DNA of 20,967 bases from CAVWDI01 sp046259385 (GCA_046259385.1 JBJYWI010000225.1:1-20967); one strand, 5' to 3'; counted from the first letter of the stretch, positions 7,583-16,429 are shown. The notes: generated from the letters alone by a model not told the origin. A program made the numbers and translations.

Positions 7583-8712
7583 TAAATTCACGTTTGGGGT
7601 CTCTTATCCGAAAAGAATTTATACAGATTATCCGGGATCCGCGCACGCTTATACTGGTGTTGATAATGCCGATTATGCAGTTATTCCTTCTGGGCTATGC
7701 TGCTACTAACGATGTACGCAATGTAACATTGGCAGTTTATGACCAAGACCGGGGACCGGCCGCGCGGGAACTGCTGGACGCCTATAGGGCAGCCGATTAC
7801 TTTGCCTTGAAGTTTGAAGTGGATTCAGAGGATGAATTACGTGATTTGATAGATGGCGGTGATGCTCGCGCCGGTCTGGTTATTCCCCCGGACTATACCG
7901 ACCGGGTTCGGACCAGCGGAACAGCTGAGGTGTTGTTTATCCTCGATGGTAGCGATCCGGCGGTCGCCTCAACCGCGCTTTCATCAGCCCAATTGATCGG
8001 ACAACAGCATGCGACTGTGATTCAAGAGCAGCGTCTAGCACGGGTCGGGTTGTCGAATGCAATAATGCCTCCGGTTGTAGTGCGTTCGCAGGTCTGGTAT
8101 AACCCGGATCTGGTCAGCTCTTACTATATGATCCCAGGTGTGATTGCATTAATCCTGTATGCATTGACATCGATATTAACTGCGAGTGCGATCGTCCGTG
8201 AGCGAGAGCGCGGAACAATTGAACAGTTGATTGTGACTCCGATCCGCCCGTGGGAGTTAATCGTTGGAAAGCTTCTCCCATATGCAGTTCTGGCGTTTTT
8301 GAATATTTTGGAAGTGCTCGCGATTGGACACTGGTGGTTTGGAGTGCCAATCCGGGGGAGTCTGGTTCTGATTCTGGCGCTGTCAGCCTTATTCCTGCTG
8401 TCGAGCCTGGGTATTGGTTTGTTTGCTTCTACCCTGGCGCGCACCCAGCAGGAAGCCATGTTGATTGTATGGATGACCCTCCTGCCGGCTTTGTTTCTTT
8501 CAGGGGTTTTCTTTCCGCTTGAAGCTATGCCGCAGGTGCTGCAGTGGATTTCCTACCTAATTCCATTAAGGTATTACCTGGTGATTATCCGCTCATTAAT
8601 GCTTAAGGATATTGGTGTGTTTGCTTTAACCAGGGAGATAATCGCCCTGGCAATTTTTGGGACGCTGTTAATGACCGCAGCTGCGATGCGATTTCGAAAA
8701 CGACTGGATTAA
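7579..8712 (+). CDS. ABC-2 type exporter permease (YbhR/YbhS-like)
   Basis: The 377-aa membrane protein has the ABC-2 exporter layout. An N-terminal amphipathic segment with KEFIQIIRDPRTL precedes a first membrane helix at about 24-43. A large extracytoplasmic domain spans about 48-175, and five further helices run from about 180 to 370, including the typical RERERGTIEQL loop and a final SLM-containing segment. It overlaps the TetR gene by 4 bp. E. coli YbhGFSR has two permeases, YbhS and YbhR; only one is encoded here, so it would have to work as a homodimer. The substrate is unknown; drugs, lipids or other hydrophobic molecules are typical for the family. Confidence 0.9.
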   Translation: MINSRLGSLIRKEFIQIIRDPRTLILVLIMPIMQLFLLGYAATNDVRNVTLAVYDQDRGPAARELLDAYRAADYFALKFEVDSEDELRDLIDGGDARAGLVIPPDYTDRVRTSGTAEVLFILDGSDPAVASTALSSAQLIGQQHATVIQEQRLARVGLSNAIMPPVVVRSQVWYNPDLVSSYYMIPGVIALILYALTSILTASAIVRERERGTIEQLIVTPIRPWELIVGKLLPYAVLAFLNILEVLAIGHWWFGVPIRGSLVLILALSALFLLSSLGIGLFASTLARTQQEAMLIVWMTLLPALFLSGVFFPLEAMPQVLQWISYLIPLRYYLVIIRSLMLKDIGVFALTREIIALAIFGTLLMTAAAMRFRKRLD

Positions 8713-8773
8713 TGCGGGCAGTTTGGTTTGTTTAATTTTGTCCGAGATTTCCTGATTAATTATGGATGTATAG

Positions 8774-10129
8774 TTGCACGGACGAATTAAAAAGATTATC
8801 CCCATAATCTTCTTGGCGATCGTTATTCTTGGCGTGGTGTTGTACTGGTTTTATGGCAGGGCTGATTTGCAGAATGGACCCATAGAAGCCTCCGGTTATA
8901 TTGAAGTGGTTGAAGTGCTGGTTGCGCCTGAACAATCCGGAAGGGTTGTGCAGGTTCTGGTTGACAAGGGTGATACGGTCAACGAGGGTGATCTGCTGCT
9001 TCGGATGGATGATGTTCTGCTGTTGTCCCAGTCCCAGAGAGCGGTCACTTCACTCGAAACATCGCGAGCGAATTTATCGACTGCGCAGACGGACCTCGAA
9101 ATGGCGAAAGCCTCTTTGCAGTCGGCGGAGACAAATGCTCAGGCAGTACTTGCCAGCACGAATGTCGAACTGCTTTCAGTCGAGCAGGCGCTTGATAAAT
9201 TGTATGAAACCCATGCCGTATCTAAAGGCGAGGCATTAAGGGCTGTCGCATCATCCAATCGAGCTGTGAGAGAAGCCCAGTATCAGCTTGATAATTTCAG
9301 TGTACCCACAAACCAGCAAAGCTTCAGTGCGATGAAAGCTGTTGGAGTGATGAAAGAGAGATTGGATGAAGCCAGGGATAATTTTGAGCCGTATAAATAT
9401 AAATCAAGCAGCGATCCAACCCGCCAGGATCTAAAGGATGCACTGGAGGAAGCTCAGAGTGACTACGATTCGGCAGTCCGCAGGCTGGAATACGAGACTG
9501 AACTAGAAAAAGCGCTCGCAAACCAGGAACAGGCTCTGCAAGATCTGGAGGATCTGGCGGAAGGGCCAGACCCTGATGAAGTCGCTGTTCTGGAGGCAAG
9601 AATTAAAGCAATCGAAGTCTCACCGCAACAGGCTGAAGATACTATTCAGCAAGCGCGTGTTGGGGTTGACCAGGCGGAGGCAAGGCTAAACCAGGTGAAG
9701 TCGGCAATTTCACAGGCGGAGGCGGAGCTTGGTCTTATAGAAGTACAGTTGGAAAAGCTGAACCTTTACGCGCCCGTCCAGGGTGTGGTTATCAGTAAAA
9801 ACGTGCAGCCGGGTGAGGTGATACAAGCCGGGTCTCCAGTCATGTCAATCGGGCAACTTGATCAACTCACGATTACTGTGTATGTCCCTGAAGATCGATA
9901 TGGAAATATTTTCCTGGGGCAGGAAGCGGATGTGTATGTGGATTCATTTCCCGGGGAACTGTTCAGGGGGGAGGTGACCCATATTGCAGATCGGGCTGAG
10001 TTTACGCCCCGCAATGTCCAGACCCAGGAAGGTCGCCAGTCAACGGTGTTTGCAGTGGAATTATCCATCCTATATGGAGGCGAGAAATTAAAACCAGGTA
10101 TGCCAGCGGATGTGATTTTTGGTGAGTAG
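8774..10129 (+). CDS. HlyD-family membrane fusion (adaptor) protein, YbhG-like
   Basis: The 451-aa protein has an N-terminal membrane anchor (about 6-27). A first half-lipoyl/beta strand region contains GYIEVVEVLVAPEQSGRV (about 41-58). A very long Gln/Ala/Glu-rich coiled-coil hairpin runs from about 80 to 325, the second half-lipoyl LYAPVQGVVIS sits near 331, and a beta-barrel region contains FTPRNVQTQEGR, a hallmark of YbhG-type adaptors. The coiled coil is long for the family. The start is TTG at 8774: an in-frame stop immediately precedes it and no ATG occurs before residue 78, beyond the anchor. It lies 61 bp after the permease and 3 bp before the first ATPase, clearly one operon. Confidence 0.9.
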   Translation: MHGRIKKIIPIIFLAIVILGVVLYWFYGRADLQNGPIEASGYIEVVEVLVAPEQSGRVVQVLVDKGDTVNEGDLLLRMDDVLLLSQSQRAVTSLETSRANLSTAQTDLEMAKASLQSAETNAQAVLASTNVELLSVEQALDKLYETHAVSKGEALRAVASSNRAVREAQYQLDNFSVPTNQQSFSAMKAVGVMKERLDEARDNFEPYKYKSSSDPTRQDLKDALEEAQSDYDSAVRRLEYETELEKALANQEQALQDLEDLAEGPDPDEVAVLEARIKAIEVSPQQAEDTIQQARVGVDQAEARLNQVKSAISQAEAELGLIEVQLEKLNLYAPVQGVVISKNVQPGEVIQAGSPVMSIGQLDQLTITVYVPEDRYGNIFLGQEADVYVDSFPGELFRGEVTHIADRAEFTPRNVQTQEGRQSTVFAVELSILYGGEKLKPGMPADVIFGE

Positions 10130-10132
10130 TCA

Positions 10133-11098
10133 ATGGGCGTACTGATCGCGGCTCTCAATCTTTCAAAATCATTTGGTGGCTTGAGCGCGGTCCGGGATGT
10201 CAGCTTTGAGGTACATTCCGGCGAGATATATGGCCTGGTCGGACCTGACGGGGCGGGAAAGACCACTACTATCCGGCTGCTATGTGGAGCTTATTTACCT
10301 GATTATACTGTTGAAGGCGGAGAATCCAGGATAATGTTGGGTGGATTTGATATGATCCACGACCCGGAAAAGGCGAGATCCCAGGTGGGGTACCTGCCGC
10401 AGCGATTCTCGATGTATGAAGAGCTGACTGTTTTGGAGAATATCCGTTTTTTTGCTGAAGTTCGGGGACAGGCAGCTTCGGATTGGCTCGAAAGCTGCAT
10501 GGAAATACTTGAATTTGTCGGACTTGCTGATTTTATAAACCGCAAAGCCGGGCAGCTCTCGGGTGGGATGAAACAAAAATTGGGTCTGGCGGCTGCCCTG
10601 GTCCATCACCCGCGAGTTCTGCTCCTGGACGAACCCACGACCGGTGTTGACCCGGTTACCCGGCAGGATTTCTGGCAGTTGATCATCCGCCTAGTGTCAA
10701 GCAGTGGGAACAATGCCAATGGAACAGCGGTTTTTATAAGCACGCCATATATGGATGAAGCAGCCCGCTGCACAAGAATCGGATTTATGTTGGAAGGCAG
10801 ATTGGTGGAACAGGGCTCTCCATCAGAATTACAGAAGCCGCTTATTGGCAGGATACTTGAATTATCTGGGACACCCCTACCTTTGTTGAGGCAAATCGCG
10901 AAAAAGTGTAAGTTTGTTGAAGATGTACAGATGTTTGGAGACCGGCTTCATTTAAGGGTTGGTGCTGGTAAAGCCGGAGAAGCTTTATCACTGCTGAAAG
11001 GACAAATTGAAAAACAGGGCGGTCAGACCCGTTCGCTGAGAGTCATTTCTCCCATTCTTGAAGATGTTTTTATGGAATTTTCACAGGATTTAGGATGA
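10133..11098 (+). CDS. ABC exporter ATPase 1 (YbhF N-terminal half equivalent), altered H-loop
   Basis: The 321-aa nucleotide-binding protein has Walker A GPDGAGKTT (37-45), signature LSGGM (142-146) and Walker B LLLDEP (163-168). The switch His that normally follows Walker B is replaced: the motif reads STPYMDEA with Pro205. The protein probably forms one degenerate and one working ATP site with ATPase 2. A C-terminal extension of about 90 residues follows the ATPase core. E. coli YbhF carries two such domains in one chain; here they are separate genes overlapping by 4 bp (ATGA). It follows HlyD with a 3-bp gap and would act at the inner face of the membrane with the permease. Confidence 0.92.
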   Translation: MGVLIAALNLSKSFGGLSAVRDVSFEVHSGEIYGLVGPDGAGKTTTIRLLCGAYLPDYTVEGGESRIMLGGFDMIHDPEKARSQVGYLPQRFSMYEELTVLENIRFFAEVRGQAASDWLESCMEILEFVGLADFINRKAGQLSGGMKQKLGLAAALVHHPRVLLLDEPTTGVDPVTRQDFWQLIIRLVSSSGNNANGTAVFISTPYMDEAARCTRIGFMLEGRLVEQGSPSELQKPLIGRILELSGTPLPLLRQIAKKCKFVEDVQMFGDRLHLRVGAGKAGEALSLLKGQIEKQGGQTRSLRVISPILEDVFMEFSQDLG

Positions 11099-12078
11099 AC
11101 AATTTATCCGTTCAACCTGTCATTAAAACAGATGGATTAACCCGCTATTTTGGGGATTTTCTGGCAGTTGATAACGTAACTTTTCAAATTAATCAGGGTG
11201 AGGTAGTGGGCTATCTGGGTCCAAATGGTTCTGGCAAAACCACTACAATACGGATGCTTCTGGGTTTATTGCAGCCATCGAAAGGCAGCGCAACGGTCCT
11301 GGGTTACGACTCGGTTCAACAATCTGAACAGGTGAGATCAAACAGCGGCTATATGTCCCAGAAGTTTTCACTCTATTGGGAGCTGACTGTATCAGAGAAT
11401 CTGGCTTTCTATGCGGGAATTTACGGTGTGAAGGAGAAAGAGAGAGTAGAAGAAATACTCGATATCACCGGACTTCATAATGTTCAAAAACAGCAAGTAA
11501 ACCAGCTTTCGACTGGGTGGAGGCAGCGGCTTGCGCTCGGAACTGCGATCGTGCATAATCCACCGCTGTTGTTTCTGGATGAACCTACTAGTGGAGTAGA
11601 TCCGAACGCGCGCCGTGCGTTCTGGGATTTGATATATGATTATGTCGGCCGAGGAGCGACCGCGCTGGTCACGACCCATTATATGGATGAGGCTGAATAC
11701 TGCGGCAGAGTGGGAATCATGCGCGATGGCCAACTGTTAGCGATGGATGATCCTGCATCGTTAAAAAAGAACGCCCTGCCGGGAAATGCCTGGGACGTAA
11801 TAGTCAATTCTGGATCTATGGAAAATGAAATTAAGGATAGCGCGAATCTGCTAACCGCGTTGAACGCGTTAAACGACTGCGAGTGTGTAATACGGGCTGG
11901 TTTAGCGAGCGACCATCTGCGGGCAATAACACCAGAGAATGTTACCGCAGAAACCTTCCAGAACAGCCTAATACAAATTGGGCTGGAGAATTTCAGGCTT
12001 GAGCCTGTTGAACCCAGCCTTGAGGATGTGTTTCTGGCGCTGGCATCCCGCCGCAAAGATCCAAACGGAGGGCAGTGA
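11095..12078 (+). CDS. ABC exporter ATPase 2 (YbhF C-terminal half equivalent), altered signature motif
   Basis: The 327-aa ATPase has Walker A GPNGSGKTT (42-50), Walker B LLFLDEP and a normal switch region TTHYMDEA with His195. Its signature motif is LSTGW (138-142) instead of LSGGQ. It therefore complements ATPase 1, which has a good signature but no switch His: one composite site would be canonical and the other degenerate. A C-terminal extension of about 95 residues ends in SLEDVFLAL, the usual tail of drug-exporter ATPases. Its ATG overlaps the stop of ATPase 1. It is the last gene of the exporter operon; no terminator hairpin is seen in the 41 bp that follow. Confidence 0.92.
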   Translation: MNNLSVQPVIKTDGLTRYFGDFLAVDNVTFQINQGEVVGYLGPNGSGKTTTIRMLLGLLQPSKGSATVLGYDSVQQSEQVRSNSGYMSQKFSLYWELTVSENLAFYAGIYGVKEKERVEEILDITGLHNVQKQQVNQLSTGWRQRLALGTAIVHNPPLLFLDEPTSGVDPNARRAFWDLIYDYVGRGATALVTTHYMDEAEYCGRVGIMRDGQLLAMDDPASLKKNALPGNAWDVIVNSGSMENEIKDSANLLTALNALNDCECVIRAGLASDHLRAITPENVTAETFQNSLIQIGLENFRLEPVEPSLEDVFLALASRRKDPNGGQ

Positions 12079-12106
12079 GGTTATCTAGAAGCTGGTGAAT
12101 TTGACT

Positions 12107-12112
12107 TATAAT
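12107..12112 (+). promoter_or_regulatory. -10 element for a probable leaderless pfkB-like mRNA
   Basis: A perfect TATAAT ends 7 bp before the GTG start at 12120, which places transcription start at or next to the start codon. No Shine-Dalgarno precedes the GTG. No -35 is found at the usual distance; TTGACT directly abuts the -10 and is probably coincidental. A leaderless transcript is inferred, not shown. Confidence 0.45.
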
Positions 12113-12119
12113 CTGGGTC

Positions 12120-13139
12120 GTGGAGATCTCATCGCCTAAAACCCTCTTTGCTGGAAGAGTTACCAGGGATTTTGTCATTTTTCCGTCTGGAGACAGCCTG
12201 ATTGATATTGCTGGAGGGAATGTTTTATATGCAGGGGCAGGTTATGTTGTCTGGGAAGCCGAACCGCCGCCCGGTATCCTGGCTAGAGTGGGAGAGGATT
12301 ATCCCCAGAACTGGATAGATTATTATTCTTCGCAAGGATTGGACATGCGCGGTGTGAAGGTGCTTCCGGAACCCATGGATGTCCGGTCATTTATGGCTTT
12401 CAGCAGTATCAGGGACTATACTCGCGAAAATCCTATCTCCCATTTTGCGAAACATGGACTGCCGTTTCCAAAAGCGTTACTAGGTTATGAATATATAGAG
12501 GAGCCAATTGACAGCCGTATTGATCTCAAACCTTATTCATTGCGAGAGGAGGATATTCCAGCTGAATTCGAAACAGCCGGGGCGATTCATGTCTGTCCGG
12601 TTGATTTTCTGACCCACAGCTTATTTCCAGCCCTGTTGAGAAAATCTGAGTTCACAACGGTCACGCTTGATCCGTCACCTGGTTATATGAACCCTACTTT
12701 CTGGAATGATGTACCTTCACTTCTGACAGGTTTGACAGCTTTTATACCTGCTGAAGAGGAAATTCGTTATTTGTTTCAGGGTAGAAGCGAGGATATCTGG
12801 GAAATGGCGGAAGCGTTGGCGGCATATAATTGTGAATTGATCGTCATTAAATGCGGGGAGCGAGGCCAGCTTGTTTACGATGCTGCCGGTCGAACTCGCT
12901 GGGAGGTGCCGTCCTATCCTTCAAAAGTAAAGAATCCTACCGGGGCAGGCAACGCATTTTGCGGAGGGTTTATGGCGGGATACCGGCTTACGTTTGACCC
13001 ACTTGAAGCAGCCCTCTTTGGAAATATATCTGCTTCCATCGCGGTTGAAGGTTACCGGCCCGAATATTCTTTTGGTGTCCTGCCGGGCCTTCCGCAAGCG
13101 CGGCTGGATGCTGTCCGTCAATCTGTAAGGAAGGTTTGA
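12120..13139 (+). CDS. PfkB/ribokinase-fold protein lacking the catalytic Asp
   Basis: The 339-aa protein has the PfkB-family outline: an N-terminal TLFAGRVTRDFVIF strand, a GGNVLYAG segment, IVIKCGERGQLVYD for the nucleotide region (about 240-253), and the C-terminal signature NPTGAGNAFCGGF (272-284). In active kinases that signature is D/NxxGAGD, with the final Asp as catalytic base; here it is Asn278. The anion-hole glycines are kept, so ATP-site geometry may survive without normal phosphotransfer. The GTG start fits the beginning of the first strand. The M20 peptidase ATG follows 3 bp after its stop, so the two are co-transcribed. The substrate is unknown; it may be a non-catalytic or altered sugar/nucleoside kinase homologue. 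Confidence 0.8.
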   Translation: MEISSPKTLFAGRVTRDFVIFPSGDSLIDIAGGNVLYAGAGYVVWEAEPPPGILARVGEDYPQNWIDYYSSQGLDMRGVKVLPEPMDVRSFMAFSSIRDYTRENPISHFAKHGLPFPKALLGYEYIEEPIDSRIDLKPYSLREEDIPAEFETAGAIHVCPVDFLTHSLFPALLRKSEFTTVTLDPSPGYMNPTFWNDVPSLLTGLTAFIPAEEEIRYLFQGRSEDIWEMAEALAAYNCELIVIKCGERGQLVYDAAGRTRWEVPSYPSKVKNPTGAGNAFCGGFMAGYRLTFDPLEAALFGNISASIAVEGYRPEYSFGVLPGLPQARLDAVRQSVRKV

Positions 13140-13142
13140 GAT

Positions 13143-14279
13143 ATGCCAGCTGGCACAATTACCCACGTGATCAACCTTGCTGAAAAGATCCAGCAAATCC
13201 CTGCGCCTGTTCTTAATGAAGCCCGTAGAGCCGAATTTGTAAAACAGGAGTTTATCCGTGAAGGGTTGGATGATGTGTATATCGATAAAATTGGGAATGT
13301 TTTCGCCAGGCTTCCCGGATCCGGCAGCGCAAAGCCGCTGGTCATCACAGCCCATCTGGACACGGTCTTTCCCATCGAAACGGAATTACGCCTTAGAAGG
13401 GAAGTAAATAAGGTTTCTGGACCGGGAATAGGAGATAATTCAATCGGGGTGGCGGGTCTGTTTGGCTTGATGTGGGAATTAACCGGAAAAGACAGCCGCG
13501 TAAGTGGCTCAGAGGATGTAGTTACCAGCCTGCCCGGGGATATATGGCTGGTGGCTAACGTCGGGGAGGAAGGTCTGGGTGATCTGGTTGGCATGCGGGC
13601 TGTTGTCGATCATTTCGATAACAACGTGACCGCATATCTTATTCTGGAGGGGATGGCGCTTGGACAGATATACCACCGGGCGCTGGGAGTTAAACGCTAC
13701 CGGATCGAAATTTCGGGACCTGGTGGTCACTCTTGGGTGGATTATGGAAAGCCGTCCGCGATTAATGAACTCGGAAAATTGATTGTAGAATTATCTGGAA
13801 TACCATTAAAAGATACCCCGCGGACGAGTCTAAACGTCGGTGTGGTTTCAGGCGGTACAAGCGTTAATACAATAGCTGGTCATGCCCAGATGGAATTGGA
13901 CCTTCGTTCAGAAGATGAAAAAGAGCTGATCAGATTAGTCTCGCAGGTGGAACAGATTCTGGAGAAAGCGAAATCAACCCAGGTTGTAGTGGAGAAGAAC
14001 TTAGTAGGCAGCCGGCCAGCCGGAGATATCCCACTTGATCACCCATTGGTACAGCTTGCCAGAAGCGAACTGTTGAAAATTGGTATCAATCCCAATATGG
14101 CGATCGGATCCACCGATGCAAATATCCCTCTCAGCAGGGGCTTGCCGGCTGTTTGTGTGGGCATTACTAGAGGGGCGGGAGCGCACACGCCAAAGGAATG
14201 TATCTATCTTGAACCGCTGGAAAGCGGTCTGTCCTGTCTCGTCTCGATCGTCAGAAGGACGTTTGAAATCCCAATTTAG
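13143..14279 (+). CDS. M20 family zinc metallopeptidase (aminoacylase/dipeptidase-like)
   Basis: The 378-aa protein has the full set of M20 metal ligands: H71 and D73 in TAHLDTVFP, D98 in GIGDNS, the E142-E143 pair in VGEEGLG, E169 in LEGMALG, and H348 in GAHTPKE. A central dimerisation domain of the usual type includes ISGPGGHSW. Members hydrolyse peptide or amide bonds of small substrates in the cytoplasm; the precise substrate cannot be read here. The ATG at 13143 is 3 bp after the stop of the PfkB-like gene, with AAGG upstream. It is the last plus-strand gene, facing the minus-strand operon across 32 bp in which I see no convincing terminator hairpin. Confidence 0.88.
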   Translation: MPAGTITHVINLAEKIQQIPAPVLNEARRAEFVKQEFIREGLDDVYIDKIGNVFARLPGSGSAKPLVITAHLDTVFPIETELRLRREVNKVSGPGIGDNSIGVAGLFGLMWELTGKDSRVSGSEDVVTSLPGDIWLVANVGEEGLGDLVGMRAVVDHFDNNVTAYLILEGMALGQIYHRALGVKRYRIEISGPGGHSWVDYGKPSAINELGKLIVELSGIPLKDTPRTSLNVGVVSGGTSVNTIAGHAQMELDLRSEDEKELIRLVSQVEQILEKAKSTQVVVEKNLVGSRPAGDIPLDHPLVQLARSELLKIGINPNMAIGSTDANIPLSRGLPAVCVGITRGAGAHTPKECIYLEPLESGLSCLVSIVRRTFEIPI

Positions 14280-14311
14280 ATATCTTTTACCTGGAGAGTT
14301 TTAACCGCTGG

Positions 14312-16429
14312 TTATTCCAGTTTGACTTTTGCCCGGACGTCTACCGCTGCTGGCCCATTTCCTTTCCTTAGAACGGCAAGGGGGTTGATTTCTATTTGAT
14401 CGATTTGCGGCAATTCGGCGATCAATTGGGCTAAACGCAAGACAATCTCTTTGACAGCCTGTCTCTGGGGTGCATTCAAACTTCGGTTGGTGCAGAGTTT
14501 TTTTCCTGCCCAGGTATTGTTAAACATGTATTCAACTTCTTCATCTTTTGCCGGTGCCAGGGAGAATGCAACATCCTTTACTGCTTCCGCTTGCACTCCC
14601 CCGCTTCCAAACATTACAAGCGGTCCGAATTGGGGATCGCGCACAGCACCGGTTATGACTTCCTGGACTGCAGCTATCATCGGCTGTACGATTACATCTT
14701 CGACCTTAATACCGGGGCGGCAAGTTTTCACCGATTCGATAATCTGCTGATATGCCTCTGTGACCTGCTGGTCATTTTTTATATCCAGTCTTACCCCACC
14801 AACATCTGATTTGTGGGGGAGATCTGGAGAGTATGCTTTCAACGCAACAGGATAGCCGAATTGCCGAGCAGCCTCAACAGCTTTATCGGGTGAACTAACA
14901 ATTTGAATTTCTATGGTTTGAATTCTGTAGGATTCAAGTAACCGGGTAACAGCTGAATATGGAAGCCAGCCCCCCGTTTTTTGGACCGGGCAATTCAGCA
15001 GCGCTTTTTTTGCAGCGTCTCTATTTGCGTCCTTGAAGGTCACTGGTTTTAGTCCAGGTTGGGATAAAAATTGAGCCCTCCGGTTCAGGACAGACAGCGC
15101 TGAGGCTGCCTTCTCAGGGAAACGATAACAGGGTATATGCGCGGCCCGGAATTGCGTAACAGCTTCTTTAACTGATCCTGCCCCCATTGCCGCGATCATT
15201 ACAGGTTTATCCGTTTTTTGGATAAGCGGGACGACCGCGTTTGCAACCGAAGCGGAAGGGTACATTGGCGGCGGGACAATGATAACCATAACGCTCTGTA
15301 CGTGACTGTCATTAAGAATAATTTCAAGACAGCGGGAGTACTGTTCCGGGGAAGCCGATGCAAGCATGTCTATTGGATTTGTAATGCTGGCTGCAGTCGG
15401 CAGGTTTTCTATCAGCTTTTGTCTGGTATCGTCTGCTAATTTGGCAAGGGTGAGCCCTTCCCTTTCCAGCGCATCAGCAGCGCTTACGCCTGGACCGCCG
15501 GCATTGGTCAGTACAGCCACATTTCCTTCTACAGATTGAGAACACCAGGCCAGCGCCTGCGACCAACCGAAAATTTCTTCAATTGATTCTGCCTGGATAA
15601 CACCGGCTCTCCGGAAAGCAGCGGTATATGCGTTTTCACTTCCTGCCAGAGCCCCGGTATGGGATGCGATTGCCTGCTTCCCTGCCTGGAATCGTCCTGT
15701 TTTCATTGCGATTATTGGTTTATTGTGGGTGATCTTTTCTGCATATCTGGTGAATCTTTGACCATCTTTAAAACTTTCAAGATAGAGTGTGATCACATGG
15801 CTGTTGGAATCTTCTGCAGCCTGTTCAAGCGCATCGGTCTCGTTAAAATCTACTTGGTTTCCCAGGCTTATCAGCATGGATAAGCCGTATTCCGAATCGC
15901 GCGCCAGATCGATCACAGATGCGCATATCGCACCTGATTGGGAAATAAAGGCTGTATTGCCTGGTGGAGGTCCCGGGGGCGGCAAAAAGGTCAGATTCAG
16001 TGGAAGATGGGTGTCAAGGATACCTACGCTGTTTGGACCCACCAGGCACATATCGAACTTCCTGGCTGTAGTCAAACATTCTTGCTCCAGGTTCATGCCT
16101 TCGGGTCCTGTCTCCGAAAAACCGCCGGAGTTGACAATGGCTATTTTTATTCCCCGCTCCCCGCATTCCTGTAACACCCGCGGTACAACCGGGGCTGGAA
16201 CGAGTATTGCCGCTAAATCTAGAGGGTCGGGAACAAGATTAACGCTTGTGTAAACCGGCAGGTTAAAAAGCCGACCCCCTTTCGGGTTAACGAAATACAC
16301 CTCCCCTTTGTAATTGCTCTGGACTAAGTTGCGAGCCAGCCCGTAACCAAGCTTGGATGAATTATGAGATGCACCGATCACAACTATGCCGCGCGGCAAA
16401 AAGAGGCAGTGAGATGGTTTATTGTTCAT
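14312..16429 (-). CDS. ADP-forming acetate-CoA ligase-like protein, alpha-beta single chain
   Basis: This 705-aa protein joins both subunits of ADP-forming acyl-CoA synthetase: acyl-CoA + ADP + Pi to acid + CoA + ATP, or the reverse. It contains an N-terminal CoA-binding Rossmann domain (GIVVIGAS near the start), the CoA-ligase domains with GPNSVGI and SQSGA, and the conserved phospho-accepting His in SHTGALAG. A C-terminal ATP-grasp domain holds ALKAYSPDLPHKSDVGGV. From the ATG chosen here that His is residue 257, in line with archaeal ACD alpha subunits. A TTG at 16501, which would overlap ecfT by 11 bp, is possible, but the added 24 residues look non-conserved. It is the last gene of the minus-strand operon. 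The acid used is unknown. Confidence 0.87.
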   Translation of the reverse strand: MNNKPSHCLFLPRGIVVIGASHNSSKLGYGLARNLVQSNYKGEVYFVNPKGGRLFNLPVYTSVNLVPDPLDLAAILVPAPVVPRVLQECGERGIKIAIVNSGGFSETGPEGMNLEQECLTTARKFDMCLVGPNSVGILDTHLPLNLTFLPPPGPPPGNTAFISQSGAICASVIDLARDSEYGLSMLISLGNQVDFNETDALEQAAEDSNSHVITLYLESFKDGQRFTRYAEKITHNKPIIAMKTGRFQAGKQAIASHTGALAGSENAYTAAFRRAGVIQAESIEEIFGWSQALAWCSQSVEGNVAVLTNAGGPGVSAADALEREGLTLAKLADDTRQKLIENLPTAASITNPIDMLASASPEQYSRCLEIILNDSHVQSVMVIIVPPPMYPSASVANAVVPLIQKTDKPVMIAAMGAGSVKEAVTQFRAAHIPCYRFPEKAASALSVLNRRAQFLSQPGLKPVTFKDANRDAAKKALLNCPVQKTGGWLPYSAVTRLLESYRIQTIEIQIVSSPDKAVEAARQFGYPVALKAYSPDLPHKSDVGGVRLDIKNDQQVTEAYQQIIESVKTCRPGIKVEDVIVQPMIAAVQEVITGAVRDPQFGPLVMFGSGGVQAEAVKDVAFSLAPAKDEEVEYMFNNTWAGKKLCTNRSLNAPQRQAVKEIVLRLAQLIAELPQIDQIEINPLAVLRKGNGPAAVDVRAKVKLE

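Noticed and set aside
14280..14311. Shared bidirectional terminator between the convergent operons
   Set aside because: Only a very short weak stem is possible near CTGGTTATTCCAG, with no proper T-run hairpin.
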